A stretch of DNA of 64,000 nt, taken from positions 62,001 through 126,000 of the forward strand of contig JADJYG010000012.1 of assembly GCA_016719895.1 (NCBI GenBank), given 5' to 3'. This stretch comes from Saprospirales bacterium. GTDB lineage: Bacteria; Bacteroidota; Bacteroidia; Chitinophagales; Saprospiraceae. Under the pieces are notes generated by a model. It was given only the letters and a program-made list of their open reading frames with translations. It ran no database searches and was not told where the DNA came from. The position numbers were made by a program, and so were the translations under genes. Numbering within the stretch: the first letter of the stretch is position 1; every line of letters begins with the position of its first letter. Positions 52,401 to 62,600 of the stretch are shown here, piece after piece.

Positions 52401-52724
52401 TTTCAGTTGAAAATTCAAATTCGTGGACACCCCGAGATTGGTATAAATATTCTCCAGGGTCTGGGCCTCAAAACCGGTATACGAAACCGTTACCGAGAAA
52501 GGGCCGCCTACCCGTACTGCCGGCAACGTGTACCGCCCGGCAGTGTTGGTAGCCGTGCCATACCGCGTACCGGAAGGTACGTGTGTAGCCACGACAGTAG
52601 CGCCGATCAGGCCGTCTCCATTGGCGTCGGTGACCAGGCCTGAAATGGTGGAGGTGGTTACCTGTGCAAAAGCACCCACTCCAAGCAAGAGGAAAAGCAT
52701 GAGCAATAGGATTCTATTTCCCAT
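49461..52724 (-). CDS. Oar-like TonB-dependent receptor
   Basis: This is an outer-membrane receptor of about 1087 residues. After a signal (MGNRILLLMLFLLLGVGAFA), residues 24-105 form a carboxypeptidase-regulatory/CNA-B-type domain (STISGLVTDANGDGLIGATV). A plug-like region follows (SRSINAITKYNPNGNGRSFG, NNFTIDGSVFNNGFGLGSEA) and then a large beta barrel ending ...WNLQFGIRYLFN with a terminal aromatic-rich strand. Oar-like proteins share this build; they move protein or peptide signals through the outer membrane with TonB. The alternative start at ATG 52748 is eight residues upstream. It has a strong terminator and no SusD partner. Confidence 0.88.
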   Translation of the reverse strand: MGNRILLLMLFLLLGVGAFAQVTTSTISGLVTDANGDGLIGATVVATHVPSGTRYGTATNTAGRYTLPAVRVGGPFSVTVSYTGFEAQTLENIYTNLGVSTNLNFQLKESGVALEEVAITANRADLFSSQRTGASSSFDQKVVSSVPTIGSRSINAITKYNPNGNGRSFGAQDSRLNNFTIDGSVFNNGFGLGSEAQAGGRTGSTAISLDAIEEVQVNVAPYDVRQTGFVGAGINAVTRSGTNEFQGSVYYNFRSANLYGNKARDVSVTATQFQEKVTGARIGGPIWKDKIFFFLSGEMVRKSEPATAWVAAGSTNPGQVTRVLKSDLDSVSSVLFNTFGYTTGPYEAYNNETNSDKFLVRLDFNLSDRNKLMVRYTHHDSQADINISNSSSLGFGNRTTRFESMSYQNAGYIIGDNTRSVVMELNSTFSDRFSNTFSVGYDYQDEDRQYKGDLFPTIDILNGSSTYISVGFDPFTPNNQLSYGTFHITNSLTYYTGKHTITGGVNYERFKSDNLFFPGSNGVYIFNSLSDFFGAVRGDSVGLARFQYRYSALDGAADPLQILKVSKYDLYLQDQYQVTDRFTLTAGVRASYIDLAGTESLENTVLSDSTFLDRSGQPLKINTSKIPDAQILLEPRLGFNFDVTGRKTTQIRGGAGIFTGRPPYVWLSNQIGNNGVLTGFIDKSNTNTLLYPLVADATVFTPDQPTLPSSFEIAVTDNDYRYPQVLKANLAVDQKLPLGLVGTAELIYTKNLNAVLYYNANSELSTTNFTGPDTRPRFPGTVGATSQFGAPTRVASNVSSAVVMSTTNKGDYLGATLKLEYPEKKGLYGLFAYTYSQSKDLMSAGSIAAGSWTGARSVNGNNRLDLAYTNDDVPHRLIGLLSYRATFGEDRGGAVQFTLGYEGIQNGRYSYTYNGDMNGDGVVNNDLLFVPNNASDLVFENYTVNNVTYTPQQQQAFFEQYINQDEYLSSVRGQYTERNGGILPMLHRFDLSASRDFFINIGGKRNAIQFRVDVFNIGNMLNSDWGVGRRFISTAPLTSRGVDADGTTPKYRVASQLLAELTRKTIDWGASINDVWNLQFGIRYLFN

Positions 52725-52748
52725 GGCACGAAAGGAAAAAGCGTTCAT

Positions 52749-53055
52749 ACAAAAAACGGATTTAGTGAAAAAAGAAGGAAATTCGAGGGCGAAATTACGC
52801 GCTGCATGTTAAGTTCCAATTAAGTTTTGAACTTAATCGACATATAGATTTCAGTACAATATTTCAATAAATGGGCGCCAATGCCTATTTCCTGAAATTA
52901 AATTTCACCAACCCTGTCATCCATAAAACACATCAACAAGGGCGGCGCTTTCGTTTGTTCGATTGCCCGCTGAACAAAGGGTGTGGCCTTCGCTGGGCTT
53001 TTCCCTACTTTTGAGCGTTCATCCGATTGTAAACCGACTAACCCACGTTCAAGAC
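52749..53055. other. Divergent intergenic region with one promoter candidate
   Basis: This 307-base stretch between the Oar-like receptor and the lamin-tail gene has no credible coding frame. TACTTTTG at 53006-53013 is an exact TAnnTTTG match, 42 bases before the ATG at 53056. The left half (52795-52910) is AT-rich and could hold the minus-strand promoter, but no clear element is seen there. Confidence 0.5.
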
Positions 53056-54756
53056 ATGAAAAAAATTACCTTTTCGCTGCTATGCTTTCTTGCTCTTTCG
53101 CTTGCCGGCCAGGCGCAAATTGTCATTACCGAAATTATGTTTAATCCCCCACCCAGTGGTCCAGACACCCTGGAATATATCGAATTGTACAACAACTCCA
53201 ACGTTGATGTAGATATTTCCAGTTGGCATTTTACGGAAGGTGTGACCTTTACGTTTCCACCGGCTACTACCGTGGCGGCCAACAGTTATGTGGTGGTCAC
53301 CGAAAATTTGCCTTACCTCAGCGCCCGGTTTGCCGGATTAACGGCATTTCAATGGACGGACGGCGCCCTGACCAATTCGGGTGAAGATATCGAACTGACC
53401 ACTACCGATAGCAGCCAGGTGATTGACCTGGTAGATTATACGGGCGTGGCTACGAATCCCCTGTTGAATGGCGGGGGCTCTTCCCTGGTACTGTGCGATC
53501 CGAACAGCGACAATTCCATCCTCAGCAACTGGCAACCCGCCAGTACGCCTACCGGCGTCTCCATTGCCGGCATTCAAATCCTGGCCAACCCCGGCGCCGC
53601 AGCCGCTTGTCCGAGCGGTGTAACGGCTTTGGACGACCAGGTTATTGCGGTTTCTGGCGCAACGACGGCTATTCCTGTATTAGCAAACGATAATTTGCCC
53701 GGCACAGCCAGCCCAACCGTTGCCATTACCGTTGCGCCCCTGCATGGCAGCGCTACCGTGGGCGCCAATAATACGGTGCAGTATACCCCAGCAGCCGGAT
53801 ATTGCGGCGCCGACATGCTGTCCTACCAGGTGTGCGAAAATACCGACTGCGACGATGGCCTGGTTCAAATAACCGTGCGCTGCTACCCGGCATACACGAT
53901 CGACCAGATCAATAATATTAACGCCAGCGGGGTCGCAGATTCCATAAACGTTTATTGCGAGCTTACAGCCACCGCATATGGCGTAGACTTGCGCCCCGGC
54001 GGTTTGCAGTTTACCATCATCGATGACACGAACACCGGGATCACCGTTTTCAGCGCAGCGAAGGATTTCGGTTATTCCGTCGCAGAAAAGGACAAAATAA
54101 CCATACGCGGCAGTATCAATTCCTTCAACGGTTTGCTGCAGATACTGCCAGACACCTTGTTTAAAGTGTCGGCCAACAACCCGCTTGTCACGGCGCTGGT
54201 GGTCCAAAATCACAGCGAGGACACCGAATCCAAACTCATCCGGATCAACAACCTGCGCTACGTCAATCCCCCCCAGTGGGCCACGGGCTCCGGCAGCGGA
54301 TTCAGCGTGTTTATGGTTTCTGACGACCATCCCCTGGACACCATCCAGGTGCGCATCGACAATGATGTTGATCTGTTTAACCAGCCGCCGCCGCCGGCGC
54401 CGTTCAACCTGACTGGCATTGGAGGCCAGTTTGACTCGAGCAATCCGTACACTACCGGCTATCAAATTGCACCACGGTATATTCCCGACGTAAGTACCCT
54501 GGTCGGGGCCGTGGAAGTCGACCTCAGCGCCCATGTTCGCCTCAGCCCAAACCCGGCAACGGCCTGGCTGGTGATCCAAACCGATCTGCCGTTTGATGCC
54601 ATGCGAATTTTTAACGCCCAGGGCCAGGCAGTGCGCAGTATCCAACGCCCCGCTTTACAAGAGCGCATCGGGCTGCAAGAATTGGCCGCCGGGACGTATT
54701 TTGTTCGACTGGAAAAAGACGGTGCAGCCTGGACGGCGCCGTTTGTGAAACTGTAA
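53056..54756 (+). CDS. Lamin-tail domain protein with T9SS sorting domain
   Basis: This is a surface protein of about 566 residues. It has a signal (MKKITFSLLCFLALSLAGQA), a lamin-tail domain at about 20-105 (IVITEIMFNPPPSGPDTLEY, ELYNNSNVDVDISSW), a cadherin-like Ig domain near 175-260 (IPVLANDNLPGTAS, GSATVGANNTVQYTPAAGYC), a further beta domain and a type A sorting domain (VRLSPNPATAWLVIQ ... AAGTYFVRLEKDGA). LTD modules in bacteria sit on secreted proteins and often accompany nucleases, but no catalytic domain is seen here. The upstream open frame to 52963 lies before the signal and is rejected. Confidence 0.88.
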   Translation: MKKITFSLLCFLALSLAGQAQIVITEIMFNPPPSGPDTLEYIELYNNSNVDVDISSWHFTEGVTFTFPPATTVAANSYVVVTENLPYLSARFAGLTAFQWTDGALTNSGEDIELTTTDSSQVIDLVDYTGVATNPLLNGGGSSLVLCDPNSDNSILSNWQPASTPTGVSIAGIQILANPGAAAACPSGVTALDDQVIAVSGATTAIPVLANDNLPGTASPTVAITVAPLHGSATVGANNTVQYTPAAGYCGADMLSYQVCENTDCDDGLVQITVRCYPAYTIDQINNINASGVADSINVYCELTATAYGVDLRPGGLQFTIIDDTNTGITVFSAAKDFGYSVAEKDKITIRGSINSFNGLLQILPDTLFKVSANNPLVTALVVQNHSEDTESKLIRINNLRYVNPPQWATGSGSGFSVFMVSDDHPLDTIQVRIDNDVDLFNQPPPPAPFNLTGIGGQFDSSNPYTTGYQIAPRYIPDVSTLVGAVEVDLSAHVRLSPNPATAWLVIQTDLPFDAMRIFNAQGQAVRSIQRPALQERIGLQELAAGTYFVRLEKDGAAWTAPFVKL

Positions 54757-54814
54757 CCAAGGAGTTTGCCGGTTCAGATGCCTGGCACGGCTGGCAATAG
54801 CCACATCGCGCAGG

Positions 54815-54866
54815 ACCACCCGGCGCCGTGGCGACCCGACTGCGGGCCGCCACGGCGCCGGGTGGT
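54815..54866. terminator. Perfect 19-bp GC-rich inverted repeat
   Basis: The arms 54815-54833 and 54848-54866 pair perfectly (ACCACCCGGCGCCGTGGCG with its complement) around a 14-base loop. It lies between two plus-strand genes, 59 bases after the lamin-tail stop. No T-tract follows; it may be a Rho-independent-like or barrier hairpin. Confidence 0.6.
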
Positions 54867-54931
54867 TGCCCTTGCTTATTCCTTGGTACGACTTTTGAAG
54901 AAAGGGCAATGCACAAAAATTACTGTAATCC

Positions 54932-55813
54932 ATGTCTTTCCGCCTGAGCGTATCCGCCATCCTGGTGTTTGCCGTTTTCCCCTTTCTGCTTTCCGCCCAA
55001 ACCCTGCCGGGCCGGCGCAGCAAACTCCCTGACGCCGTCCGGGAAGTATCCGGAATGATCCGCACGCAAGACGGAAAAGTTTGGCTGCTGAACGACAGCC
55101 GGAATCCACCTGAATTATTTCTGTTTGATCCTTCAAGCGGCGCTTTGCTGGAGACGCGCCGCTTGCCCGTGCCGAACCGGGATTGGGAAGACCTGGCCCA
55201 GGACAACCGTGGTAATTTGTATATCGGCGACTTTGGTAACAACCGAAACGCCCGCCGCGACCTTTGTATATTCCGCTATCACATCGCCAGCGGCGCCCTC
55301 GATTCCATCCGGTTTGCTTACCCCGATCAAAACGCTTATCCGCCTACCGATCCACGGGCCTGGAATTTTAATTGTGAAGCGATGGTCTTTTTTGAGGATA
55401 GCCTGCACCTTTTTTCCAAGAATGTATTCCGGGGCAATTTTTTGACCAAGCACTATGTATTGCCGGCCCGGCCGGGCCGGTACGTAGCCATCCTGCGCGA
55501 CAGTATGACGCTGAAAAACAGGGTGATCACTGGCGCTGCATTGAGCCCCGATGGGAAGACCTTTGCGGTGACCAGCTACATTGCCGGCAAAAAACTCGGC
55601 TTTATCCCCTACACGCGGGCCACGGCCTATTTTTTCAGGGGGTATTCCGGGAGCCAGTTCCTCCGCGGCCGCCGGAAAGCGCGCCGTTTACCAAAGTGCC
55701 TGATCGCACGGCAATTCGAATCAGTTACCTGGTGGGATGAAAACTATTGGTTGATTGCCAACGAGGGGCGTATCCGGCAACGCCAGGCGGTTTGGCGCAT
55801 ACGGAACAAATAA
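54932..55813 (+). CDS. Secreted propeller-like protein
   Basis: This is a 293-residue protein with a signal (MSFRLSVSAILVFAVFPFLL). The rest reads like beta-propeller blades (REVSGMIRTQDGKVWLLNDS, WEDLAQDNRGNLYIGDFGNN, ITGAALSPDGKTFAVTSYIA, FESVTWWDENYWLIANEGRI). This matches secreted SdiA-regulated or phytase-like propellers in general build only. It lacks a T9SS domain. It follows a hairpin and converges on the GLPGLI gene. No substrate is suggested. Confidence 0.75.
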   Translation: MSFRLSVSAILVFAVFPFLLSAQTLPGRRSKLPDAVREVSGMIRTQDGKVWLLNDSRNPPELFLFDPSSGALLETRRLPVPNRDWEDLAQDNRGNLYIGDFGNNRNARRDLCIFRYHIASGALDSIRFAYPDQNAYPPTDPRAWNFNCEAMVFFEDSLHLFSKNVFRGNFLTKHYVLPARPGRYVAILRDSMTLKNRVITGAALSPDGKTFAVTSYIAGKKLGFIPYTRATAYFFRGYSGSQFLRGRRKARRLPKCLIARQFESVTWWDENYWLIANEGRIRQRQAVWRIRNK

Positions 55814-55831
55814 GCGCAATGCTGTAACCCA

Positions 55832-56599
55832 TCAATACCGCACGGCCCAAAACCAGGGTTCTTCGGATTTCCGCTTTTCCTGGATGTGTTTTTTCAACAG
55901 CGCCAGATAATCGGCTTCCTTCATCCGTTTACCTTTTATTTTCTTTGGCAAATCCAATTCCCCGGCCAGTTTTTTCAGTTGAATGCGATCCGCTGTAATC
56001 GTTAAAGCCCCATCGTTGATGTCTGCCTCCAGAATGATGCCCGGCAAACCGCACAAACGTTCGGGGCCGGCCGGCACCGGCATGTCCAGTGCAAACCACA
56101 CGGTTATGCGTTGCTGTTTAAGGGTGTCTTCCCAAAAGGCGTTCATACAAACATGTCCAGCCACCTCCTTCATATCGTTCAGGATTTTCCAGTCGGGCGC
56201 ACGCAGGGAATCCTCGATAACGTAGGTTTTCCCGAGCACGGTCATGATGTCGGTGATCGTATTATTTTCAAAATTACGCCGAATCGCGTAGGCGTCCTTG
56301 CGCCAGGAATACCCTTCGTCTTCCGGTTCGGCCTTTTCCTCCGAATCCTCATATTTCGTCATCGTGGGCGAAAAAAAGAGCGTGGTGTACACCTTCCACT
56401 CGGAGCGGCTTCCCCACATGTAGGCGATACGCTCGCGTTGTTGTTTGGTAAGGTAATCCAGGGCAGCCATTTTTTTCGTCCAGTTGTGCACAACCAGGTA
56501 GCGAATTTCACCTTCGGCGTCCTGTGCAGAAAGGGCACTGGGCAAAAAGGTAGCAGCCATCAGGATGGCAAGGGGTAAAACAGATCGGCAATGCTGCAT
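55832..56599 (-). CDS. GLPGLI family protein
   Basis: This is a 255-residue secreted protein. After a signal (MQHCRSVLPLAILMAATFLP), the family hallmark appears as LCGLPGIILEADI. Other family features are YTTLFFSPTMTKYE and GHVCMNAFWEDTLKQQ. GLPGLI proteins are Bacteroidota-specific, of unknown role, and are usually placed next to TonB-dependent receptors, as here 42 bases after one. The longer frame to 56632 has no signal at its start, so ATG 56599 is used. Confidence 0.88.
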   Translation of the reverse strand: MQHCRSVLPLAILMAATFLPSALSAQDAEGEIRYLVVHNWTKKMAALDYLTKQQRERIAYMWGSRSEWKVYTTLFFSPTMTKYEDSEEKAEPEDEGYSWRKDAYAIRRNFENNTITDIMTVLGKTYVIEDSLRAPDWKILNDMKEVAGHVCMNAFWEDTLKQQRITVWFALDMPVPAGPERLCGLPGIILEADINDGALTITADRIQLKKLAGELDLPKKIKGKRMKEADYLALLKKHIQEKRKSEEPWFWAVRY

Positions 56600-56641
56600 A
56601 CGAATGTGTTGGTTGGTGTGCTTAAGGATCACGGCGGGGAT

Positions 56642-59461
56642 TTACCACCAATCGTTTTTCTTCAGTTTATCTTCATATCCGCGGACATTATAACTCAGGC
56701 TGAGCATAAAATACCGGGCCAGTGTCGCGGCGGTGTTGCGTACCACATAGTTTTGGTTTCCATTTTGCGTGATATTTACCCGCCGGTTGAGGATATCGAA
56801 AGCCGCGAGCCGGAGTTCGAGGCGGTTGGATGGGCCGAGCAGGCGGCGCAGCGATGCATTCCAGATCGGGATATCCTGGTTAAATCCAAAGCGATCGTTT
56901 CGAAAAACGGAATAATCAAAATTGCTTTCCAGAAAAAACCGCGGGGCAAACTGCCATTTTACTGAAGCGCTGGAACCGTAATTCTGGATATCCTGGTTTT
57001 GATCTTCCTGGATGGAATACCGGATATAATTGAATTGCATATTGCCGCTGACGCTTAAAATGAGCTTTTGCCCGGGCGTGAGCGTCAGGCCCATCCGAAA
57101 GCCGTAGCCATTGTTGCCAGTTTCGTTTTCCACCCCATTCACAAACGACGGCGATTTTCCGGTATTCACATTTCCACTCAGGCTCATGGTGAGTTTGGTT
57201 TTCACCAAAGGGAAATTCGACCACAGGTACGCGTTGAACCGGTGGCCTCCGGGAAGGTTGTCGGGTCTGGAGGTGGTTCGAATGCCGAGGCTGTCCACCA
57301 GTTCAATCGTCTGATTGTAGACGATCCGGTTGTCGAAAATGCTGAAATTAGATCCGATTCCGACATTGGCGAAGGAGGCGGGGTTCCAGTGGTTGATGTT
57401 TAAGGATAAGTCATGGGACCGTTCCGGCGTCAGATTAGGGTTGCCCTCCGTCCGGAATGCCGGGTTGTTCACATTCGGCACGGGCTGCAGGTCATTCAAC
57501 CGGGGCTCGTTGACGCTGTATGAATAATCGGCGTTCACCCAGACATTTCCCGGAAATTCATAACTGAAATCAACATAGGGGAAGAGGTTGTCGAAGGTTC
57601 GCAGAATGGGTTCGGTCAACAGCGGCATTCCTTCATCGATCGAATACCGGCCATCCAGGTTCAGGCGCTGGCCGGCCAGTCCAAGCGAAAAATTGAGCCC
57701 TTCGTGCGAATAGCGCAGGTCCGTTCCAAGCCGGTTGTACCAGACTTTGAAATCATAAAAAACACTCAGATCATCGATACGCGCGTTGTTGCGTTCGGGG
57801 TCCTGAACCTGCCGGTTTACGGTGTTATCCGTCTGGTTAAAGTTAAAAAACGTTTCCCAGAACCAGCGTTTGGCGAGGGGTTCGGTGAACAGGGCACTGG
57901 ACTTGATTTGCCGGCTGGAATTGGTTTTTTGGTTCAGTTGGCGGATTTGCTCCGTAAAGGTGGCGGCTTCAAAGAATTGGTTGAGCGAGAACAGGTTGTC
58001 GGTTCCGTCCGAGTCGTTGGCATTGAACCCGGCGCTGAGGGCGAAGGAACGGGCTTTTTTCTTAAACCGGTGGCGGTAAATGGCGGCACTGGTAAGGCGC
58101 CAGGAGTACAAATCGCCGCCATTGTCCAGCAAAAGGCTGTTGGTCGGCACGTTACCCTGTTGGGAAAACAACTGCGCCTGGCGGTTCGAGTTATCCGATT
58201 GGCTAAACCGCAAATTCGCTTTTACGATAATCAGGTCCAGCGAATCGATTTGTTGTTCCAGGCGTGTGGCAAAGCTGTGATTACCCCGGAATTCTTCCCG
58301 GTTGAGGGTATCGGTGTTCGTGAATGTTCCATCGTTTAAAATGGTTTCCCGAAAGGAGAACTGATCCAACTGAAGCTGGCTTTCATTATAAAAATAGCTG
58401 CCGTTGAATTTGGTTTTTTTATTGTCGAAATTATAATTGACGCCGCCGCCAAAGTTTCGGGTAAAGCCGCGACCGTCAAAATTGTTGACCGGCGAATCCT
58501 CGCCACCCATGTAATAAAAACGCCCGGCGCCGCCGCCAAATCCGAAGTCGCCATTATCATACTCATTAAAGGCGTTTTGGCCTTTGAATTCTCCATAATC
58601 CTCCCAGTTTACGCCGGTTTGGTTGATGTTGTTGCCAAAACCGATGAACGATAGTTGTTGGCTTTCATTGAAGCGGTTATAGTTACCGCGTGCCGCCCAG
58701 CGCTCTTCCGTACCGATTGCGCCGGTGATTTTTCCAAACGATCCTCTCTTAAATTCTTCCTTGAGTTCGAGGTTCATGGTCTTTTCTTTCCTGCCGTCTT
58801 CCACACCCGTAAGTTTAGCTTGCTCCGATTGGTCATCGTACACCTGAACTTTTGAAATGGTTTCGGCGCCCAGATTTTTAGTGGCGCTTTTCGGATCATC
58901 CCCAAAAAAAGACTTGCCGTCTACGTATACGCGCCGGACATCCTGCCCCTGGGCTTTGATATTACCGTCGGCATCGACTTCAATGCCCGGCAAACGCCGC
59001 AATAAGTCCTCTACTGTAGACCCCGGCGGCACCTTGAACGTGGTGGCGTCGTACTCGATCGTATCGCCCCGAATTCGCAAGGGGGCCTTGGCCGTTCTGA
59101 TTACGACTTCCATCAGCTCCTGCGTAATCGGCTTGATATAGACCTTGCCCAGGTCCGACACTTCCTTGTCGGAGGGTTCGATACGCAATTGATGCGGGAT
59201 ATATCCGATGTACGAAACTTTGAAGAGGTAGGGCACATTTCGCACATTCCGGAAGGAAAAATTGCCCTGATCGTCTGTCCGGGAAAAATTAACCAGTGTC
59301 GTATCTACGGGGTTGAGCAACATAACCGTAGCAAAACTGATCTCTGCATTGGCCGTGTCTCTGATTGTACCTTTGATGGTCACCCGGGAGGGTTTTTGAG
59401 CCAGCAGCGCGGTGCAGGTAAAAAGGAGCAGGCCCAACAGCGGGAGGAAGCATTTTTTCAT
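56642..59461 (-). CDS. TonB-dependent receptor-like outer-membrane protein
   Basis: This is a 939-residue outer-membrane protein. After a signal (MKKCFLPLLGLLLFTCTALL), residues 25-115 form a carboxypeptidase-regulatory domain (VTIKGTIRDTANAEISFATV). A plug-like part follows (TVEDLLRRLPGIEVDADGNI, VYVDGKSFFGDDPKSATKNL), then a barrel-rich region to a final aromatic strand. The plug lacks strong TonB-box evidence, so the more general outer-membrane beta-barrel family is possible. It probably shares an operon with the GLPGLI gene. Confidence 0.85.
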   Translation of the reverse strand: MKKCFLPLLGLLLFTCTALLAQKPSRVTIKGTIRDTANAEISFATVMLLNPVDTTLVNFSRTDDQGNFSFRNVRNVPYLFKVSYIGYIPHQLRIEPSDKEVSDLGKVYIKPITQELMEVVIRTAKAPLRIRGDTIEYDATTFKVPPGSTVEDLLRRLPGIEVDADGNIKAQGQDVRRVYVDGKSFFGDDPKSATKNLGAETISKVQVYDDQSEQAKLTGVEDGRKEKTMNLELKEEFKRGSFGKITGAIGTEERWAARGNYNRFNESQQLSFIGFGNNINQTGVNWEDYGEFKGQNAFNEYDNGDFGFGGGAGRFYYMGGEDSPVNNFDGRGFTRNFGGGVNYNFDNKKTKFNGSYFYNESQLQLDQFSFRETILNDGTFTNTDTLNREEFRGNHSFATRLEQQIDSLDLIIVKANLRFSQSDNSNRQAQLFSQQGNVPTNSLLLDNGGDLYSWRLTSAAIYRHRFKKKARSFALSAGFNANDSDGTDNLFSLNQFFEAATFTEQIRQLNQKTNSSRQIKSSALFTEPLAKRWFWETFFNFNQTDNTVNRQVQDPERNNARIDDLSVFYDFKVWYNRLGTDLRYSHEGLNFSLGLAGQRLNLDGRYSIDEGMPLLTEPILRTFDNLFPYVDFSYEFPGNVWVNADYSYSVNEPRLNDLQPVPNVNNPAFRTEGNPNLTPERSHDLSLNINHWNPASFANVGIGSNFSIFDNRIVYNQTIELVDSLGIRTTSRPDNLPGGHRFNAYLWSNFPLVKTKLTMSLSGNVNTGKSPSFVNGVENETGNNGYGFRMGLTLTPGQKLILSVSGNMQFNYIRYSIQEDQNQDIQNYGSSASVKWQFAPRFFLESNFDYSVFRNDRFGFNQDIPIWNASLRRLLGPSNRLELRLAAFDILNRRVNITQNGNQNYVVRNTAATLARYFMLSLSYNVRGYEDKLKKNDWW

Positions 59462-59639
59462 GAGGGTTAAATCGTCGTTTTAATGGTATACCGGAAAGAA
59501 ACGCGTAGCCGCGGAAATTCATTGCGCCAAAGAACGATCCCGGACCCGAATAGTTGCTTTGGCGCATCCGCAAAGAGGAACTTCTTCTAAATCAAGGTGC
59601 AGCCACGGGGTCATTTGCTGCATCTGACGGAAATATTGC

Positions 59640-62600
59640 TTACCGCAACAACACCATTTTGCCAAAGCCGCCCGAAAAGTAGCCATCCGTTGCCCTATTC
59701 CCAAATAGTTCAAAATCAGTGCCGTCCGGCTTTTTTGCCGACACGCGGTAGAGATAAACCCCGTTGGCCAATTGGTCGCCGAATTGATCCCGGCCGTCCC
59801 AGCAAAAATCGCTGGTATGTGTGCCGGCATGCAAGGGGCCAAATTCAGCGGCGTTGATCTCCCGGACTACCCGGCCATTGACCGTCATGATCTGAATCCG
59901 GAACTGTGCCGGTGTTTCGGCGCCGGTCAGGGTGTAAACAAAACAGGTGGAGGTTGAAAATGGATTGGGATAATTGAGTAAATGCGAAATGGATGACCGC
60001 GTAATCACCTTAAAACGAACGGAATAGTCCAGATTTCCGGAGGTATTGCCCGAGGCGTCGCGGCCATTTACAAAAAGACGGTAGTCCCCATCCGCCGTAA
60101 ACTCCGGGCGCCATTCCAGCCGGGCCCGGTTTTTATCCGGAAGGCCAGTGGAGCCGGCCGGGATGAATAAAACACCGGGGCTGTTTGCCGATAACGGCTT
60201 CATCGATCCATCCGGCGATTCCAGGCGCAACGCAAAGGTGCTGGTGTCTGACATAGCCAGAAACTTGTTTTCGTCTTTCATGGTCAATATGATAACGGGC
60301 TTGGGCGAAACGATATCGCCGTCCAGTATATGTTGGCCGTCGAAGGTCACCTCCAGCAAAGGGTTGCGTTGGTCGCGGGACACAAAAAAATCGTACACGG
60401 CAGTATTATTAAAATGGGATAATTCGGGTTGGGCGTTCCCGGGGTTCACGTCCACTACAAGAAGCTGCCGGCCATTGAGCTGGTGGGTGTTCACCTGAAA
60501 TGCGGTATGGAGGGTATCGCCAGATGGCAACGGCCGGAATTTTGTAAAATAATCCTGTCCGGAGTTGGATTCGTTTTCAACGCGATAACGCACCAGTACG
60601 CTGTCAAACGCAGCTTCGGAAATGTTTTTAAAGGCCAGGGAAAGCCGCCCCGGCTCGCCTTGTTGCAAGGTGTCGGCGTAAAATTCAAGGAAGGAAGCCG
60701 GATCAAGCGCCCCTTCCGCTAGGGGGTCGTACAACACCCGGAGCCAGCCGGGTTGTGTAGCGGTTCGGGTAGCGGTATCGCCGGATTCGTAGCGCAAGCG
60801 AAGCCGGGGAAATACAGCCGCCGAAATGAATTCCAGGGACGTGTCCGCTGTCGGCTGCACGGAAATCAACAATGAGTCGGTCAACCCTTCCCGCAGGCCT
60901 AAAACCGAAAGCCGGACAAAATCGGAAGGATCGTCAAAAGCCTGGCGTTTCCACTGTAACGCCCTCCACGTTTTGACCGGGCCGATGGCGGGGGTTTCGA
61001 ATTGTCCGACCGACCACTTGGCCTGGAAGCTGCTCCGGATATTGATCATCGAATCGATATGAAACACGATCGTATCCCGGACGTCAAAATCCAGACCGCC
61101 TTTTTTAAAAATCAGACCGTATGGGTGTGGTCCCTGGGTGTAATGGATCAAAGAACGCACTTTTTTAGCGCCTTGCTGTTCCAGTACCTGAAAGAGGTTT
61201 TTGCCAAACGCGACCGAGTCTCGCGCCCAACGGCGGGGAGCGTATCCGAGGGTATCGTGGTAGGGGTGCAAGGCCAGCAGCCCTACGATATAACCCGGGG
61301 GGATCACTTGTTCGATAAAATGCATCAGGGCCAGGCGTTGCAGGGAGTCCTGGGTATTAAACGTAAACAAGGCTTTTGCCTTTTTAGGGTCCGGGTTGTA
61401 TGCGGTACCGGGCAGGTTGGGAAGAATATGGCCGGTATTGGGATTTTGGACCATTAGCGCCACACCGCGCGATAAACCCTGGCCGTTAAAACCGGCATCG
61501 CCGTAGAATCCTTCATAGTAGACATTCTGAAGCCCGGGATACCGGTCGCGGTCGCGGTATGCAACATTGATCGAAATAAAACCGGCGCTGCTGACAAACT
61601 CCAGCCTCCGCGTACTGTCAAGGGCCTCCAGGTTGATAAAGGCGCCATCGGCAAATTGGCCGAAATGCGACTGGTTCCATCCGGCAGGACTGCCCGGCAG
61701 ATACAAAAACGAATGCCGCCGCCAGGGAACCTGGCCGTTTACCAGGCTGTCGCGGGCAACGCGCCAGTAGTACACCGTACTGTCTTCCCAGGCTATCGGA
61801 GGCGTCCATTCCAGTAATCCGCCGGCTCGGAACAATTCCGCGCTTTTTCGGAATGGACTGTCAAAAGTTTCCAGGGTGTCCAATTCGAATAAATAGCGCA
61901 TTGCTGAAGCGTTGGTATTCAGGGTGGATGCGCGCAGGACCACCGGCGGCTGGCGAACAATGCCATAGTTTTCCGGAGCTACCGGCGAAATATCGTCGGC
62001 AAAAAAGTATACGTCGACGCCGGGTATTCCTGCCGGATCCAAAAGGGAATTGTTGAATTCTGCGGCTGCCGGCTGTTCCGGCAGTGTATTTTTCGGATCA
62101 AGCCCGATCAAAAAGCGGTTGAAGCCGACCTGACTCCCGGTTGCCGGAAGTTGATAGGACAATTTACGGCGGAATGCAGGCGCCTGGACAGTATCGGACA
62201 AGCGCTCCAGGACTACCTGGTCGGGACGCCGCTGGTCGATTTGCAGCGCGAGCTCACCACCGGCATGCTCGCCAATATTGACTACATCGAAATCGACTTT
62301 CAGGCGCTGTTGCTCAATTCCTGCCGGGTTAGGATCAAATTTTACGGAGCCGGGGTCCACGACATAGTCTGGTCCGGGGTAGAAATGCAATTTAACGGCC
62401 GGGTCGCCCTGCAGGAGGTTCTGATGCAACAACGCAACTTGCGCCGGGTAGGTAACCTGACTCATATCCCGGACCGTATGGCGCATAATATCTCCAACAG
62501 AAGCGCCATAGTCCTCCCCACCCAGGCGTTCGTAATACCGGCGGCCGAACGCGTGCAAAACATCCGTAAAACTAAAATAAACGGAAGCCATGTAGGCAAT

